From GCA-2737595 sp037138535 (GTDB lineage Bacteria; Actinomycetota; Actinomycetes; Nanopelagicales; Nanopelagicaceae), in contig JBAXIG010000014.1 in the NCBI GenBank assembly GCA_037138535.1, positions 1 through 27,552 on the forward strand: DNA of 27,552 bases. The letters are read 5' to 3'. The notes under the pieces are model-generated. The model was not told the origin of the DNA, made no database searches, and saw nothing but the letters and a program-made list of their open reading frames with translations. Of this stretch, positions 8,996 to 17,668 are shown one piece after another. Made by a program: the position numbers and the translations under genes. Position 1 is the first letter of the stretch, and each line of letters begins with the position of its first letter.

Positions 8996-9454
8996 ATGAA
9001 GTACCTGACCTGGACAGATGAGGCCGCCCTGGAGGTGGTGCGGGAGCACGCCGAAAAGCCCGGACCCATGCTTCTTACCCTCCAAGCTCTCCAGGAACGC
9101 TTCGGTTACGTAGAGACTTCACTCCTGCCCAGCATCGCAAAGGAACTCAATGTCAGCCGCGCCGAGGTCCATGGCGTGCTTACCTATTACAGCGATTTTC
9201 GTACCACTCCCCCCGCATCACGCCAGATTCATCTCTGTGTAGCGGAAGCATGCCAAGCGCTCGGTGTTCGAGATGTGGTGAAGGAACTTGCCGCCGCAGG
9301 ATACGAAGTGGGAGAACGCAGTAATGATGGAGCAACTGACGTGGTGGGTGTGTACTGCCTTGGAAATTGCGCACTAGGACCAGCTGCACTTGTCGATGGA
9401 ATTCTCTGCGGTCGTGTTTCTGCGAAATCACTTATTGCACAGGTGACCTCATGA
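8996..9454 (+). CDS. fdsG: NAD-dependent formate dehydrogenase gamma subunit (NuoE-like)
   Basis: A 152-aa thioredoxin-fold [2Fe-2S] protein of the NuoE/HoxE/FdsG group. Four cysteines of the cluster are present at residues 81, 86 (CVAEAC), 121 and 125 (CLGNC, followed by ALGPA). It passes electrons within the diaphorase part of the soluble formate dehydrogenase. It begins 22 bases after fhs, the largest gap inside this part of the operon, without a clear Shine-Dalgarno, and overlaps fdsB by four bases. The adjacent FdsA and FdsD identify it as a formate dehydrogenase subunit rather than a stray complex I NuoE. Confidence 0.93.
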   Translation: MKYLTWTDEAALEVVREHAEKPGPMLLTLQALQERFGYVETSLLPSIAKELNVSRAEVHGVLTYYSDFRTTPPASRQIHLCVAEACQALGVRDVVKELAAAGYEVGERSNDGATDVVGVYCLGNCALGPAALVDGILCGRVSAKSLIAQVTS

Positions 9455-10977
9455 CCATCGTCTATGTTCCGGGAGATTCCGCGGCTCGATCTATTGGTGC
9501 CGACGAAGTTGCCGCTCTCATCGCAGCACATGCGGCGAAAGCAGGAATTGACATTGATTTGCGCCGCAATGGTTCACGCGGTGCACTCTGGCTTGAGACA
9601 CTTGTCGAAGTAGATAATGGAGATGGTCGCTTCGCATACGGACCAGTCACTCCGGCAGATGTAGACTCCCTCTTTGCACAGAATTTCCTTCACGCCGGTG
9701 CACATCCACTTTCTCTCGGAAAGACCGAAAGTATTGAATGGTTAGCCACGCAAGATCGCGTCACTTTCACTCGCGTCGGAATTATCGAGCCACTATCGCT
9801 TTCACAATTTGAGGCACACGGCGGGCTCGCAGGATTGCGTACCGCACTTACGCACACAGATGTAGTCGGCGAAGTGCTGGCCTCGGGGTTGCGCGGCCGT
9901 GGTGGCGCTGGATTTCCGGCTGGAATCAAATGGCGCACTGTTCTGGAAGCAGTTGGTGATCAAAAATACGTAGTGTGCAATGCCGATGAAGGTGATAGCG
10001 GAACTTTTGCTGATCGCATGTTGATGGAAGGCGATCCCTTTACGCTCATTGAGGGTATGGCTATCGCTGGTATCGCAGTAGGTGCCACCTATGGATACAT
10101 CTATATACGCTCTGAATATCCCAGCGCCATCGAAACTATGAATAAGGCGATTGAAGTGGGACGTTTAGCAGGAGTGCTCGGCAAGAGCGTTCTCGGCAGC
10201 GATAAGAGCTTCGATCTGGAAGTGCGTGCTGGTGCGGGCTCTTACGTGTGCGGTGAAGAGACTGCGATGTTGGAGAGCTTAGAAGGCAAGCGCGGCATGG
10301 TTCGTCCAAAGCCGCCACTGCCAGCAATATCTGGGCTTTTCGGAAAGCCCACAGTTATCAATAATGTTCTCACGCTTGCTTCAGTGCCCGCAATTATGAA
10401 AGATGGCTCGAAGAGTTACCAAGATCGCGGCATCGATCGCTCGCGCGGCACGCAAGTATTTCAACTTGCTGGCAACATTGCACGGGGTGGCATCGTGGAA
10501 ACAGGTTTTGGAATTTCACTGAGCGAAATGATCACTCGTTTTGGTGGCGGCACACTCACTGGCCACCCAGTAAAAGCAGTGCAAGTTGGTGGCCCGCTCG
10601 GTGCTTATCTCTCCGCAGACCAATTAGATGTAGCACTCGATTACGAATCACTTTCAGCAGCGGGTGCGATGCTCGGTCACGGTGGCATTGTGGTCTTCGA
10701 TCAAAGTGTCAACATGTTGCAACAAGCCCGCTTTGCGATGGAATTCTGTGCAGCGGAGTCCTGCGGCAAATGCACCCCTTGTCGCATCGGCGCTGTACGC
10801 GGTGTCGAGGTTATTGACCGCATCATCGCTGGAGAAGAGCGCGAGAAGAACCTCGAACTGCTCAACGATCTCTGCGATCTCATGACCGAAGGCTCGCTCT
10901 GTGCCATGGGTGGGCTCACACCGCTTCCTGTGCGCAGCGCTCTTGTACACTTTCCACTCGAGGAGGTAGCCAAGTGA
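9451..10977 (+). CDS. fdsB: NAD-dependent formate dehydrogenase beta subunit (NuoF-like, NADH/FMN site)
   Basis: A subunit of 508 aa that reduces NAD+ through FMN. I chose the ATG at 9451 (ATGA overlap with fdsG) over the longer open frame that runs back into fdsG. An N-terminal region of about 120 residues precedes the NuoF core. The core has the FMN/NADH loop GRGGAGFPAG starting at residue 149, the DEGDSGTFADR motif and GAGSYVCGEETAML starting at 261. The [4Fe-4S] ligands are Cys438, Cys441, Cys444 (ESCGKCTPC) and Cys484. It ends in a GTGA overlap with fdsA. Confidence 0.95.
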   Translation: MTIVYVPGDSAARSIGADEVAALIAAHAAKAGIDIDLRRNGSRGALWLETLVEVDNGDGRFAYGPVTPADVDSLFAQNFLHAGAHPLSLGKTESIEWLATQDRVTFTRVGIIEPLSLSQFEAHGGLAGLRTALTHTDVVGEVLASGLRGRGGAGFPAGIKWRTVLEAVGDQKYVVCNADEGDSGTFADRMLMEGDPFTLIEGMAIAGIAVGATYGYIYIRSEYPSAIETMNKAIEVGRLAGVLGKSVLGSDKSFDLEVRAGAGSYVCGEETAMLESLEGKRGMVRPKPPLPAISGLFGKPTVINNVLTLASVPAIMKDGSKSYQDRGIDRSRGTQVFQLAGNIARGGIVETGFGISLSEMITRFGGGTLTGHPVKAVQVGGPLGAYLSADQLDVALDYESLSAAGAMLGHGGIVVFDQSVNMLQQARFAMEFCAAESCGKCTPCRIGAVRGVEVIDRIIAGEEREKNLELLNDLCDLMTEGSLCAMGGLTPLPVRSALVHFPLEEVAK

Positions 10978-13796
10978 CGCTCTTACATGAGCCCGATTTA
11001 GGAACTCCCGCTGTCAAGAGCGATATTGAGGTAGAGCTCGTGATTGACGGCATGCCTACTCGAGTCCCTGCTGGTACCTCCGTGATGCGAGCCGCTGCAC
11101 TTCTTGGCACCACAGTTCCTAAACTCTGTGCCACCGATAGCCTCGAAGCATTTGGTTCTTGCCGGCTCTGTCTTGTAGAGATCGATGGCAAGAAAGGCAC
11201 TCCCGCTTCCTGCACCACACCATGTGAACCCGGAATGGTGGTGCACACCCAAACTCCCAAGCTCGAGAAGATGCGTCGCGGTGTCATGGAACTTTACATC
11301 TCCGACCATCCACTCGATTGCCTCACTTGCCCTGCCAATGGTGATTGCGAATTACAAGATATGGCTGGCGTGGTGGGACTACGTGATGTGCGCTACGGAT
11401 TAGAGGGCGCAAACCACTTAGATGCTCCTACTGACGACAGCAACCCATACTTCTCATTTGATGAGAGTAAGTGCATCGCCTGTTCGCGTTGTGTGCGCGC
11501 TTGTGATGAAGTGCAAGGAACGTTCGCACTCACGATTGAAGGCCGTGGATTTGACTCCAAAGTCTCTCCCGGGGGCACCGACTTCATGTCGAGTGATTGT
11601 GTGTCTTGCGGAGCGTGCGTGCAGGCTTGCCCTACATCCACTCTCCAAGAGAAGACCGTTATCCAGATTGGCATTCCTACGCGCACTGTCGAAACCACAT
11701 GTGCTTACTGTGGCGTCGGTTGCTCCTTCAAAGCTGAACTTAAAGGAAATGAACTTGTTCGCATGGTGCCCCTGAAGAGTGGTGGCGCTAACGAAGGACA
11801 TTCGTGTGTGAAGGGCCGTTTTGCTTGGGGCTATGCCAGCCATCCAGATCGCCAACTCGAACCGATGGTGCGCGAATCCATCACTGATCCTTGGCGCAAG
11901 GTTTCATGGAACGAAGCCATTACCTATGCTGCTGCGCGCCTCAAGGATGTACAAACTAAGTACGGTCAACAATCTATTGGTGGAATCAGTTCTTCAAGAT
12001 GCACAAATGAAGAGGTCTTCGTAGTGCAGAAGATGGTTCGCACAGCGTTCGGCAACAATAATATTGATACATGTGCACGTGTGTGCCACTCACCTACCGG
12101 TTATGGACTGAAGCAAACTTTCGGTACCTCAGCCGGTACGCAAAACTTTGCATCAGTTGCCAAGGCAGACGTGATTCTTCTTATCGGTGCTAACCCCACC
12201 GATGCGCACCCAGTATTTGCATCTCGGATGAAGCGTCGTCTTCGTCAGGGCGCGAAGCTCATCGTGGTTGATCCCCGCCGTATTGATTTGGTACGTACCG
12301 CACACATCAAGGCCGAGCATCATCTCCAATTACTTCCAGGTACCAACGTGGCGATCGTAAATGCGTTGGCTCACGTAGCGGCGACCGAAGGGCTACTCGA
12401 CGAGGAGTTCATCCAAACTCGCACCGAGGAGAAAGCATTTCGGGATTGGTTTGAATTCATCAAGAAGCCGGAGAACTCCCCCGAATCAGTAGAAGCCATC
12501 TCTGGGGTGCCAGCAAGCGAGCTACGCGCTGCCGGCCGTCTCTTCGCCACCGCAAATAACAGCGCTATCTATTACGGACTCGGTGTAACCGAGCACTCGC
12601 AAGGTTCCACCATGGTGATGGGTATGGCCAATCTCGCGATGGCTACCGGCAACATTGGTCGCGAGGGTGTCGGTGTGAATCCACTACGCGGCCAGAACAA
12701 TGTGCAGGGCGCGTGTGACATGGGTTCATTCCCACATGAGTTCTCTGGCTACCGACATGTTTCAGATGACACCGTACGCCACCAATTCGAGGAACTGTGG
12801 GGAACTGCTCTGCAAGCAGAGCCGGGCCTTCGCATCCCCAACATGCTTGACTCAGCCATTGATGGTGAATTCAAGGGAATCTTTATTCACGGCGAAGATA
12901 TCGCACAATCAGATCCCAACACTAAGCACGTGAAAGCCGCGTTGGGTGCGATGGAGTGCGTCATCGTGCAAGACCTCTTCCTCAACGAAACTGCGGCATT
13001 TGCGCACGTCTTCTTCCCAGGTACTTCCTTCCTAGAGAAGGACGGAACATTCACGAACGCCGAGCGTCGCATCAACCGCGTACGTCCAATTCAACCTCCT
13101 AAGACCGGCAAGCATGAGTGGGAAATTGTTGCCGAACTTTCACAGGCAATGGGTTACCCCATGCAATACGGCTCATCGGCCGAGATCATGGATGAGATTG
13201 CGACTTCTACTCCTACTTTTGCTGGTGTCTCTTTTGCTCATCTCGACAAGGTAGGCAGCGTGCAATGGCCTTGTAACGAAGCAAATCCCGTGGGTACACC
13301 CACTATGCACGTAGATGGTTTCGTGCGTGGACTTGGACAGTTCATGGTGACGCCTTACGTGGCCACTGAGGAGAAGAGCAATCGTAAATTCCCACTATTG
13401 CTCACCACGGGCCGTACCTTGTCGCAATACAACGTGGGTGCACAGACTCGTCGCACCGAAAATGTGAATTGGTATCCAGAAGATCTACTTGAGATGCATG
13501 AATCCGATGCGGAACTTCGCGGCATCGTCGATGGCTCGTTTGCTACTCTCTCTAGCCGCGTCGGCGAGACGGTTATGAAAGTCACCATCACCGATCGTGT
13601 ACCACCAGGCGTTGTCTACTCCACCTTTCACTACCCCACTAGCGGTGCCAACGTGGTCACTACTGAATATTCAGATTGGGCAACAAATTGCCCTGAGTAC
13701 AAGGTGACTGCAGTAGAGCTTCGCCCCTCTATTAAACCTCCACAAGAAATTGGAATGGCCGCCGCTGATCTGGGGCTTGAGTTAGTAAATGAGTAG
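10974..13796 (+). CDS. fdsA: NAD-dependent formate dehydrogenase alpha (molybdenum, catalytic) subunit
   Basis: The catalytic subunit, 940 aa, oxidising formate to CO2 at a bis-molybdopterin-guanine-dinucleotide centre. The start is a GTG preceded by a strong AGGAGG (10961-10966). Domains in order: an N-terminal [2Fe-2S] ferredoxin (FGSCRLC), a NuoG-like His/Cys box (DHPLDCLTC), two [4Fe-4S] ferredoxin motifs (CIACSRCVRAC and CVSCGACVQAC), then the molybdopterin oxidoreductase with its own [4Fe-4S] site (Cys243, 246, 250, 278). The active site is Cys371-His372 in ARVCHSP, so this is a cysteine enzyme, not a selenoenzyme; molybdenum rather than tungsten is assumed from the Fds family. The FdhD/FdsC maturation protein needed to insert sulfido-molybdenum is not encoded nearby. 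Confidence 0.96.
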   Translation: MTLLHEPDLGTPAVKSDIEVELVIDGMPTRVPAGTSVMRAAALLGTTVPKLCATDSLEAFGSCRLCLVEIDGKKGTPASCTTPCEPGMVVHTQTPKLEKMRRGVMELYISDHPLDCLTCPANGDCELQDMAGVVGLRDVRYGLEGANHLDAPTDDSNPYFSFDESKCIACSRCVRACDEVQGTFALTIEGRGFDSKVSPGGTDFMSSDCVSCGACVQACPTSTLQEKTVIQIGIPTRTVETTCAYCGVGCSFKAELKGNELVRMVPLKSGGANEGHSCVKGRFAWGYASHPDRQLEPMVRESITDPWRKVSWNEAITYAAARLKDVQTKYGQQSIGGISSSRCTNEEVFVVQKMVRTAFGNNNIDTCARVCHSPTGYGLKQTFGTSAGTQNFASVAKADVILLIGANPTDAHPVFASRMKRRLRQGAKLIVVDPRRIDLVRTAHIKAEHHLQLLPGTNVAIVNALAHVAATEGLLDEEFIQTRTEEKAFRDWFEFIKKPENSPESVEAISGVPASELRAAGRLFATANNSAIYYGLGVTEHSQGSTMVMGMANLAMATGNIGREGVGVNPLRGQNNVQGACDMGSFPHEFSGYRHVSDDTVRHQFEELWGTALQAEPGLRIPNMLDSAIDGEFKGIFIHGEDIAQSDPNTKHVKAALGAMECVIVQDLFLNETAAFAHVFFPGTSFLEKDGTFTNAERRINRVRPIQPPKTGKHEWEIVAELSQAMGYPMQYGSSAEIMDEIATSTPTFAGVSFAHLDKVGSVQWPCNEANPVGTPTMHVDGFVRGLGQFMVTPYVATEEKSNRKFPLLLTTGRTLSQYNVGAQTRRTENVNWYPEDLLEMHESDAELRGIVDGSFATLSSRVGETVMKVTITDRVPPGVVYSTFHYPTSGANVVTTEYSDWATNCPEYKVTAVELRPSIKPPQEIGMAAADLGLELVNE

Positions 13797-13986
13797 CTCA
13801 AGCGACTCCCTGGTGCGCATGATCAACCAGATTGCGGCTAATTCCATGGGCGCCCATGATCCGGTGGCTGCGGTGGTGAAGCATCTGCACTCATTTTGGA
13901 CGCCCAAGATGTGCCACGATTTAAAGTCGAGTAATCTCACCTCAGAGTTAAATGCAGTTGCAGCGCAAGCCCTCGCCGCTCTCTAA
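13789..13986 (+). CDS. fdsD: Formate dehydrogenase delta subunit
   Basis: A small protein (65 aa) overlapping the end of fdsA by eight bases. It shows the FdsD pattern: an N-terminal VRMINQIAANS helix and a core VKHLHSFWTPKM, with a hydrophobic Ala/Leu tail. FdsD accompanies FdsABG in soluble NAD-dependent formate dehydrogenases and is thought to help assembly or stability. It closes the operon; no terminator is visible in the 22 bases before pepO, so read-through into pepO is possible. Confidence 0.88.
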   Translation: MSSSSDSLVRMINQIAANSMGAHDPVAAVVKHLHSFWTPKMCHDLKSSNLTSELNAVAAQALAAL

Positions 13987-14008
13987 GAGTCGGCCATAAA
14001 GGAGAATC

Positions 14009-15964
14009 ATGAAGAGCGGAATTGATCTATCCCACGGCTACCCCGAAGTTCGTCCCCAGGATGATCTCTTTCGACATGTAAACGGCAAGTGGATCGATAC
14101 CCACGAGATTCCCGCTGATCGGGCCTCGGATGGCGCTTTCCATCACCTCCGCGAGGAGTCTGAAAAGAACATTCGCACCATTATCGAAGAAGCCGCCGCG
14201 AGCAAGGCAGCGGTTGGAACAGAGGCCCAGAAGGTCGGAGATCTCTACGCCTCTTTCATGGATGAGGCGAAGGTCGAAGCACTCGGAGTCTCTCCGCTCG
14301 CTGAAGATTTCAAGAAGATTCAAGGCATTAAGACTTTGCAGGATTTCGCTCGACTTCTCGGCGAACTCGGACGACGTGGTGTGAGCACACCGATGAGCGT
14401 CTTTATCGAAGTAGACATGAAGGATTCCAACTCATACATCGTCTACTTAGAGCAATCTGGGCTCGGGTTACCTGATGAGTCGTATTACAAAGAAGAACAA
14501 TACGCGCAGATACGTGAGAAGTACGTGGCACATATCGAGCGGATGTTTAACTTCGCCAAACTTCCCGACGGCGCTGGTGCGGCAAAGCGTATTTTTGAAT
14601 TGGAATCGGCAATCGCTGGCTTCCACTACGACGTTGTCAAGAACCGCGAAATGGATCTTACGTATCACAAAATGACACGTCAGCAGATCAACAAATTACT
14701 TTCGAATTTTGATTGGGATGTCTGGTTAGAAGCAGGAAATGTTCCAGCATCCGCGCTTGAGCACGTAGTTGTTCGTCAACCAGAATTCAATGAAGGTCTT
14801 AACACCCTTCTCACTGAAGAGAAAATATCTGTATGGAAAGAGTGGATGCTCTGGCACACCCTCAGCGGTATGGCCGCCCACCTCTCTAGCGAAATTGTAA
14901 ATGACAACTTTGATTTCTATGGAACAACCTTGAATGGCACGCCACAATTACGCGACCGTTGGAAGCGCGGAGTCTCACTCATTGAAGGAGTGCTTGGCGA
15001 AGCTGCCGGCAAGCTCTATGTAGAGCGCCACTTCCCCTCCGCCGCAAAGAAGCGCATGGAGGAACTTGTCGCGAACCTTATTGAGGCGTATCGCATCGAT
15101 ATTTCCGAACTCGATTGGATGGGCGCCGAAACCAAGAAACGCGCGCTCGAGAAAATGTCGAAGTTCACTCCGAAGATCGGTTACCCCGATGAGTGGCGCG
15201 ATTACTCCTCACTTGAGATCACCGCAGATGACCTCATTGGAAATGTTTATCGGGCAACTGCGTTTGAAGTAGATCGCGCGATCGCCAAGCTCGGTAAGCC
15301 AGTAGATCGCAACGAATGGCATATGACGCCGCAGACGGTGAACGCGTATTACAACCCCACCATGAATGAGATTGTTTTCCCAGCAGCAATCTTGCAACCA
15401 CCATTCTTTGATATCGACGCTGACGATGCTGTAAATTACGGCGGCATCGGGGCGGTCATTGGTCATGAAATCGGGCATGGTTTCGATGATCAAGGTTCTA
15501 AATTTGATGGCGACGGAAATCTCACCGACTGGTGGACCGAAGCTGATCGAGAGGCATTTGAAGCACGTACCGGAAAATTGATTGAGCAGTACAACCAGCT
15601 TGAGCCAATCGCAGCGCCGGGCCACCATGTAAATGGTGCACTCACTATCGGCGAAAACATCGGTGACTTGGGTGGTCTCACCATCGCACATAAGGCGTAC
15701 CAAATTTCATTGAGTGGAAAGAACGCTCCCGCACTCGATGGATTTGATGGTTACCAACGTCTCTTCATCGGCTGGGCACAAGTCTGGCGCAGTAAGAATC
15801 GTCCAGAAGCTGCGATCCAACGTATTGCCACCGATCCACACTCACCCGATGAGCATCGTTGCAACGCGGTACTGCGCAATCTCAATGAATTCTACGAGGC
15901 TTTTGACGTGACTGAGAAAGATGCGCTCTGGCTTTCGGAGTCAGAACGCGTTCGTATTTGGTAG
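14009..15964 (+). CDS. pepO: M13-family zinc endopeptidase (neprilysin/PepO type)
   Basis: A cytosolic oligopeptidase of 651 aa, full length for bacterial PepO, with no signal peptide or membrane anchor. The start has a clear Shine-Dalgarno (AAGGAG). The N-terminal M13 domain spans about residues 15-400 and the catalytic domain about 440-651. Visible motifs are the substrate-binding NAYYNP, zinc ligands in HEIGH (His486, His490), the third ligand in ENIGDLGG (Glu549, with Asp553), and the family C-terminus VRIW. Its last 29 codons and stop recur at 27409-27496 beyond an 11.4 kb block, so the 3' end may have been supplied by an inserted island while the protein stayed intact. Confidence 0.95.
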   Translation: MKSGIDLSHGYPEVRPQDDLFRHVNGKWIDTHEIPADRASDGAFHHLREESEKNIRTIIEEAAASKAAVGTEAQKVGDLYASFMDEAKVEALGVSPLAEDFKKIQGIKTLQDFARLLGELGRRGVSTPMSVFIEVDMKDSNSYIVYLEQSGLGLPDESYYKEEQYAQIREKYVAHIERMFNFAKLPDGAGAAKRIFELESAIAGFHYDVVKNREMDLTYHKMTRQQINKLLSNFDWDVWLEAGNVPASALEHVVVRQPEFNEGLNTLLTEEKISVWKEWMLWHTLSGMAAHLSSEIVNDNFDFYGTTLNGTPQLRDRWKRGVSLIEGVLGEAAGKLYVERHFPSAAKKRMEELVANLIEAYRIDISELDWMGAETKKRALEKMSKFTPKIGYPDEWRDYSSLEITADDLIGNVYRATAFEVDRAIAKLGKPVDRNEWHMTPQTVNAYYNPTMNEIVFPAAILQPPFFDIDADDAVNYGGIGAVIGHEIGHGFDDQGSKFDGDGNLTDWWTEADREAFEARTGKLIEQYNQLEPIAAPGHHVNGALTIGENIGDLGGLTIAHKAYQISLSGKNAPALDGFDGYQRLFIGWAQVWRSKNRPEAAIQRIATDPHSPDEHRCNAVLRNLNEFYEAFDVTEKDALWLSESERVRIW

Positions 15965-15971
15965 AGGATTT
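15877..15971 (+). repeat. pepO 3'-end direct repeat, left copy
   Basis: This stretch covers the end of pepO plus seven bases past the stop. It aligns without gaps to 27409-27503 (constant offset 11532), with 82 of 95 positions identical by hand count and a perfect 38-base run at 15897-15934. Similarity stops abruptly on both sides. The copy spells the C-terminus in use by the intact peptidase (NLNEFYEAF to VRIW). It could be the left attachment site of the island that follows. Confidence 0.9.
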
Positions 15972-15987
15972 GAGACTTCAAAACCAT

Positions 15988-16007
15988 GGTCTCAGGACGC
16001 TGAGATC
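15988..16007. terminator. Hairpin, likely terminator after pepO
   Basis: An 8-bp stem with one G-U pair (GGTCTCAG, 15988-15995, with CTGAGATC, 16000-16007) and a four-base loop lies 24 bases after the pepO stop. No long T run follows on the plus strand; reading the other way a short GGTTTTG follows. It may weakly terminate both pepO and the converging aldehyde dehydrogenase transcript. Confidence 0.5.
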
Positions 16008-16179
16008 CTTTCGTGAGCGGAACTAAATCAATGTGCTACTGATAAAAATGAAAATAATATGTCAGACCCAACGCAAACTAATCGTAAGAACTGAGGAATA
16101 GATTATTTCAGCCAAAGTCAAATGACGCGTTGATCGCACGCACAAGTGAATCCACGCTAAAAACTTTCAGAGTTGTTGA

Positions 16180-17643
16180 TTAGGCAGGTCGAAAAGAGTC
16201 ATTAGTTATCGTTTCTGCATGCTTAATCATGATATGGCGAGTCACGCTGTATTCGGTCAATGATTCTTGACTCATATCTTTTCCGAAACCACTTCCTTTA
16301 ACGCCGCCATGAGGTGCCTCAGATGCAATAGGTAGGTGATCGTTTATCCAGGTAACACCTACTTCGAGTTGGTGGCTCACTCGAAGGGCCCTAGAGACAT
16401 CTGTGGTCCACACGGATGATGCAAGACCAAATGCACTGTCGTTGGCTTGCTCAATTGCAGAATTTTCGCCATCAAATGGCAATACTGCAAGAACTGGACC
16501 AAATACTTCGCCCTGAACTATCTCGCTCTTTTGATCCATATCTACGAGTACGGTTGGCGGATAGTAAGCACCTGGACCATCAGGCACTTGCCCACCCAAC
16601 ATAATTTTGGCTCCTGCTGCAACTGCACGAGAAACAAATCCATGCACACGATCTCGATGATCTGTTGAAATCAACGGCCCGATGTCACTATCGCGTGCCA
16701 TGGGATCCCCCCACTTTACTTTCGCACCTGCTGCAACTAGGGCATCGACAGCATCAGCATAACGAGAGAGTTCTACATAAACACGAGTGGCTGCTGTGCA
16801 ATCTTGTCCAGTGTTATAGGTGGAACCCATAACTAAAGCTTGCGCCATTGTATTGATGTCGGCATCAGCGAAAACAATGGCAGGAGCCTTGCCACCTAAT
16901 TCAAGATGGACTCTTTTTGTCCCCTTTGCCGCCTCTTTCATGATGTGTTCGCCTGTTGCAACCGAACCTGTCAATGAAATCATATTGACATCTTTATTTG
17001 CCACCAGCGCTTGCCCAATTTCTCCCCCTCCAGTAATGACATTGAATACGCCAGCTGGCAGACCGGCTTCCATGGCAAGTTCAGCCATACGTAATGAGGT
17101 TTGTGGTGTTATGGGAGCTGGCTTTAAGATCACAGTATTTCCTGCAGCAAGTGCTGGACCCATTTTCCAAATGGCCATAACTAATGGGAAATTCCATGGA
17201 GCTATGCTTGCAATGACTCCAATTGGTCTGCGAATCAACATCGATGTGTATCCCGCACTCAGAATACCGGCGCCCGTGCCATCAAGTGAGCGAGCAGCTC
17301 CCGCGAAAAAACGCAGATTATCAACGGCAAACGGAATTTCCCCCTCAAGAAATGTGGCAAAAGGTTTTCCACAATCTCTGACTTCCATCCGAGTGAGTTC
17401 TTCACCGTGAAGTTCAATTAGATCAGCAAGACGTAACAAAATACGCGAACGTTCGCCTGCAGTTTTACCAGACCACGTAGAAAATGCTCCGCGTGCTGCT
17501 GCAACACTTTCATGAGCATCATCTATAGAGGCTTCTGAAACTTCAGCCACTGCAATACCTGATGCAGGATTTATCAGGATCCGCCTATTACCTCTGCCTT
17601 CACGAGTGGCTCCTGAAATATGCAAACCTGAAATATTGCTCAT
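16180..17643 (-). CDS. NAD(P)-dependent aldehyde dehydrogenase (aminobutyraldehyde/betaine-aldehyde type)
   Basis: A cytosolic aldehyde dehydrogenase oxidising an aldehyde to its acid. I chose the ATG at 17643 (487 aa, a usual ALDH length); the frame is open 29 codons further upstream but that overlaps the oxidase gene. Visible motifs: the cofactor-fold segment SIAPWNFPLVMAIWK, the general base Glu248 in ELGGKAP, the catalytic Cys282 in NTGQDCTAATR, and EVFGPVLAVLPF near the C-terminus. It is the last gene of the minus-strand polyamine operon, 25 bases after the amine oxidase stop. The likely substrate is therefore the aldehyde made by that oxidase, such as 4-aminobutyraldehyde or its gamma-glutamyl form. 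By sequence alone betaine aldehyde or another omega-amino aldehyde is possible. Confidence 0.9.
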   Translation of the reverse strand: MSNISGLHISGATREGRGNRRILINPASGIAVAEVSEASIDDAHESVAAARGAFSTWSGKTAGERSRILLRLADLIELHGEELTRMEVRDCGKPFATFLEGEIPFAVDNLRFFAGAARSLDGTGAGILSAGYTSMLIRRPIGVIASIAPWNFPLVMAIWKMGPALAAGNTVILKPAPITPQTSLRMAELAMEAGLPAGVFNVITGGGEIGQALVANKDVNMISLTGSVATGEHIMKEAAKGTKRVHLELGGKAPAIVFADADINTMAQALVMGSTYNTGQDCTAATRVYVELSRYADAVDALVAAGAKVKWGDPMARDSDIGPLISTDHRDRVHGFVSRAVAAGAKIMLGGQVPDGPGAYYPPTVLVDMDQKSEIVQGEVFGPVLAVLPFDGENSAIEQANDSAFGLASSVWTTDVSRALRVSHQLEVGVTWINDHLPIASEAPHGGVKGSGFGKDMSQESLTEYSVTRHIMIKHAETITNDSFRPA

Positions 17644-17668
17644 ACGAGATTCCACTTTCCTTGTAGGT

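Noticed and set aside
12060..12092. Possible selenocysteine formate dehydrogenase.
   Set aside because: The active-site codon is TGC (Cys371), with no in-frame TGA and no SECIS-like need.
16820..17410. A 196-codon plus-strand open frame opposite the aldehyde dehydrogenase.
   Set aside because: It is the complement of conserved ALDH motifs including the catalytic Glu region and has no domain of its own.
16180..17643. The aldehyde dehydrogenase as betaine-aldehyde dehydrogenase feeding the dimethylglycine operon.
   Set aside because: It is the last gene of the polyamine operon inside the putative island, on the opposite strand, and no choline oxidase/dehydrogenase or betaine demethylase is present in the window.
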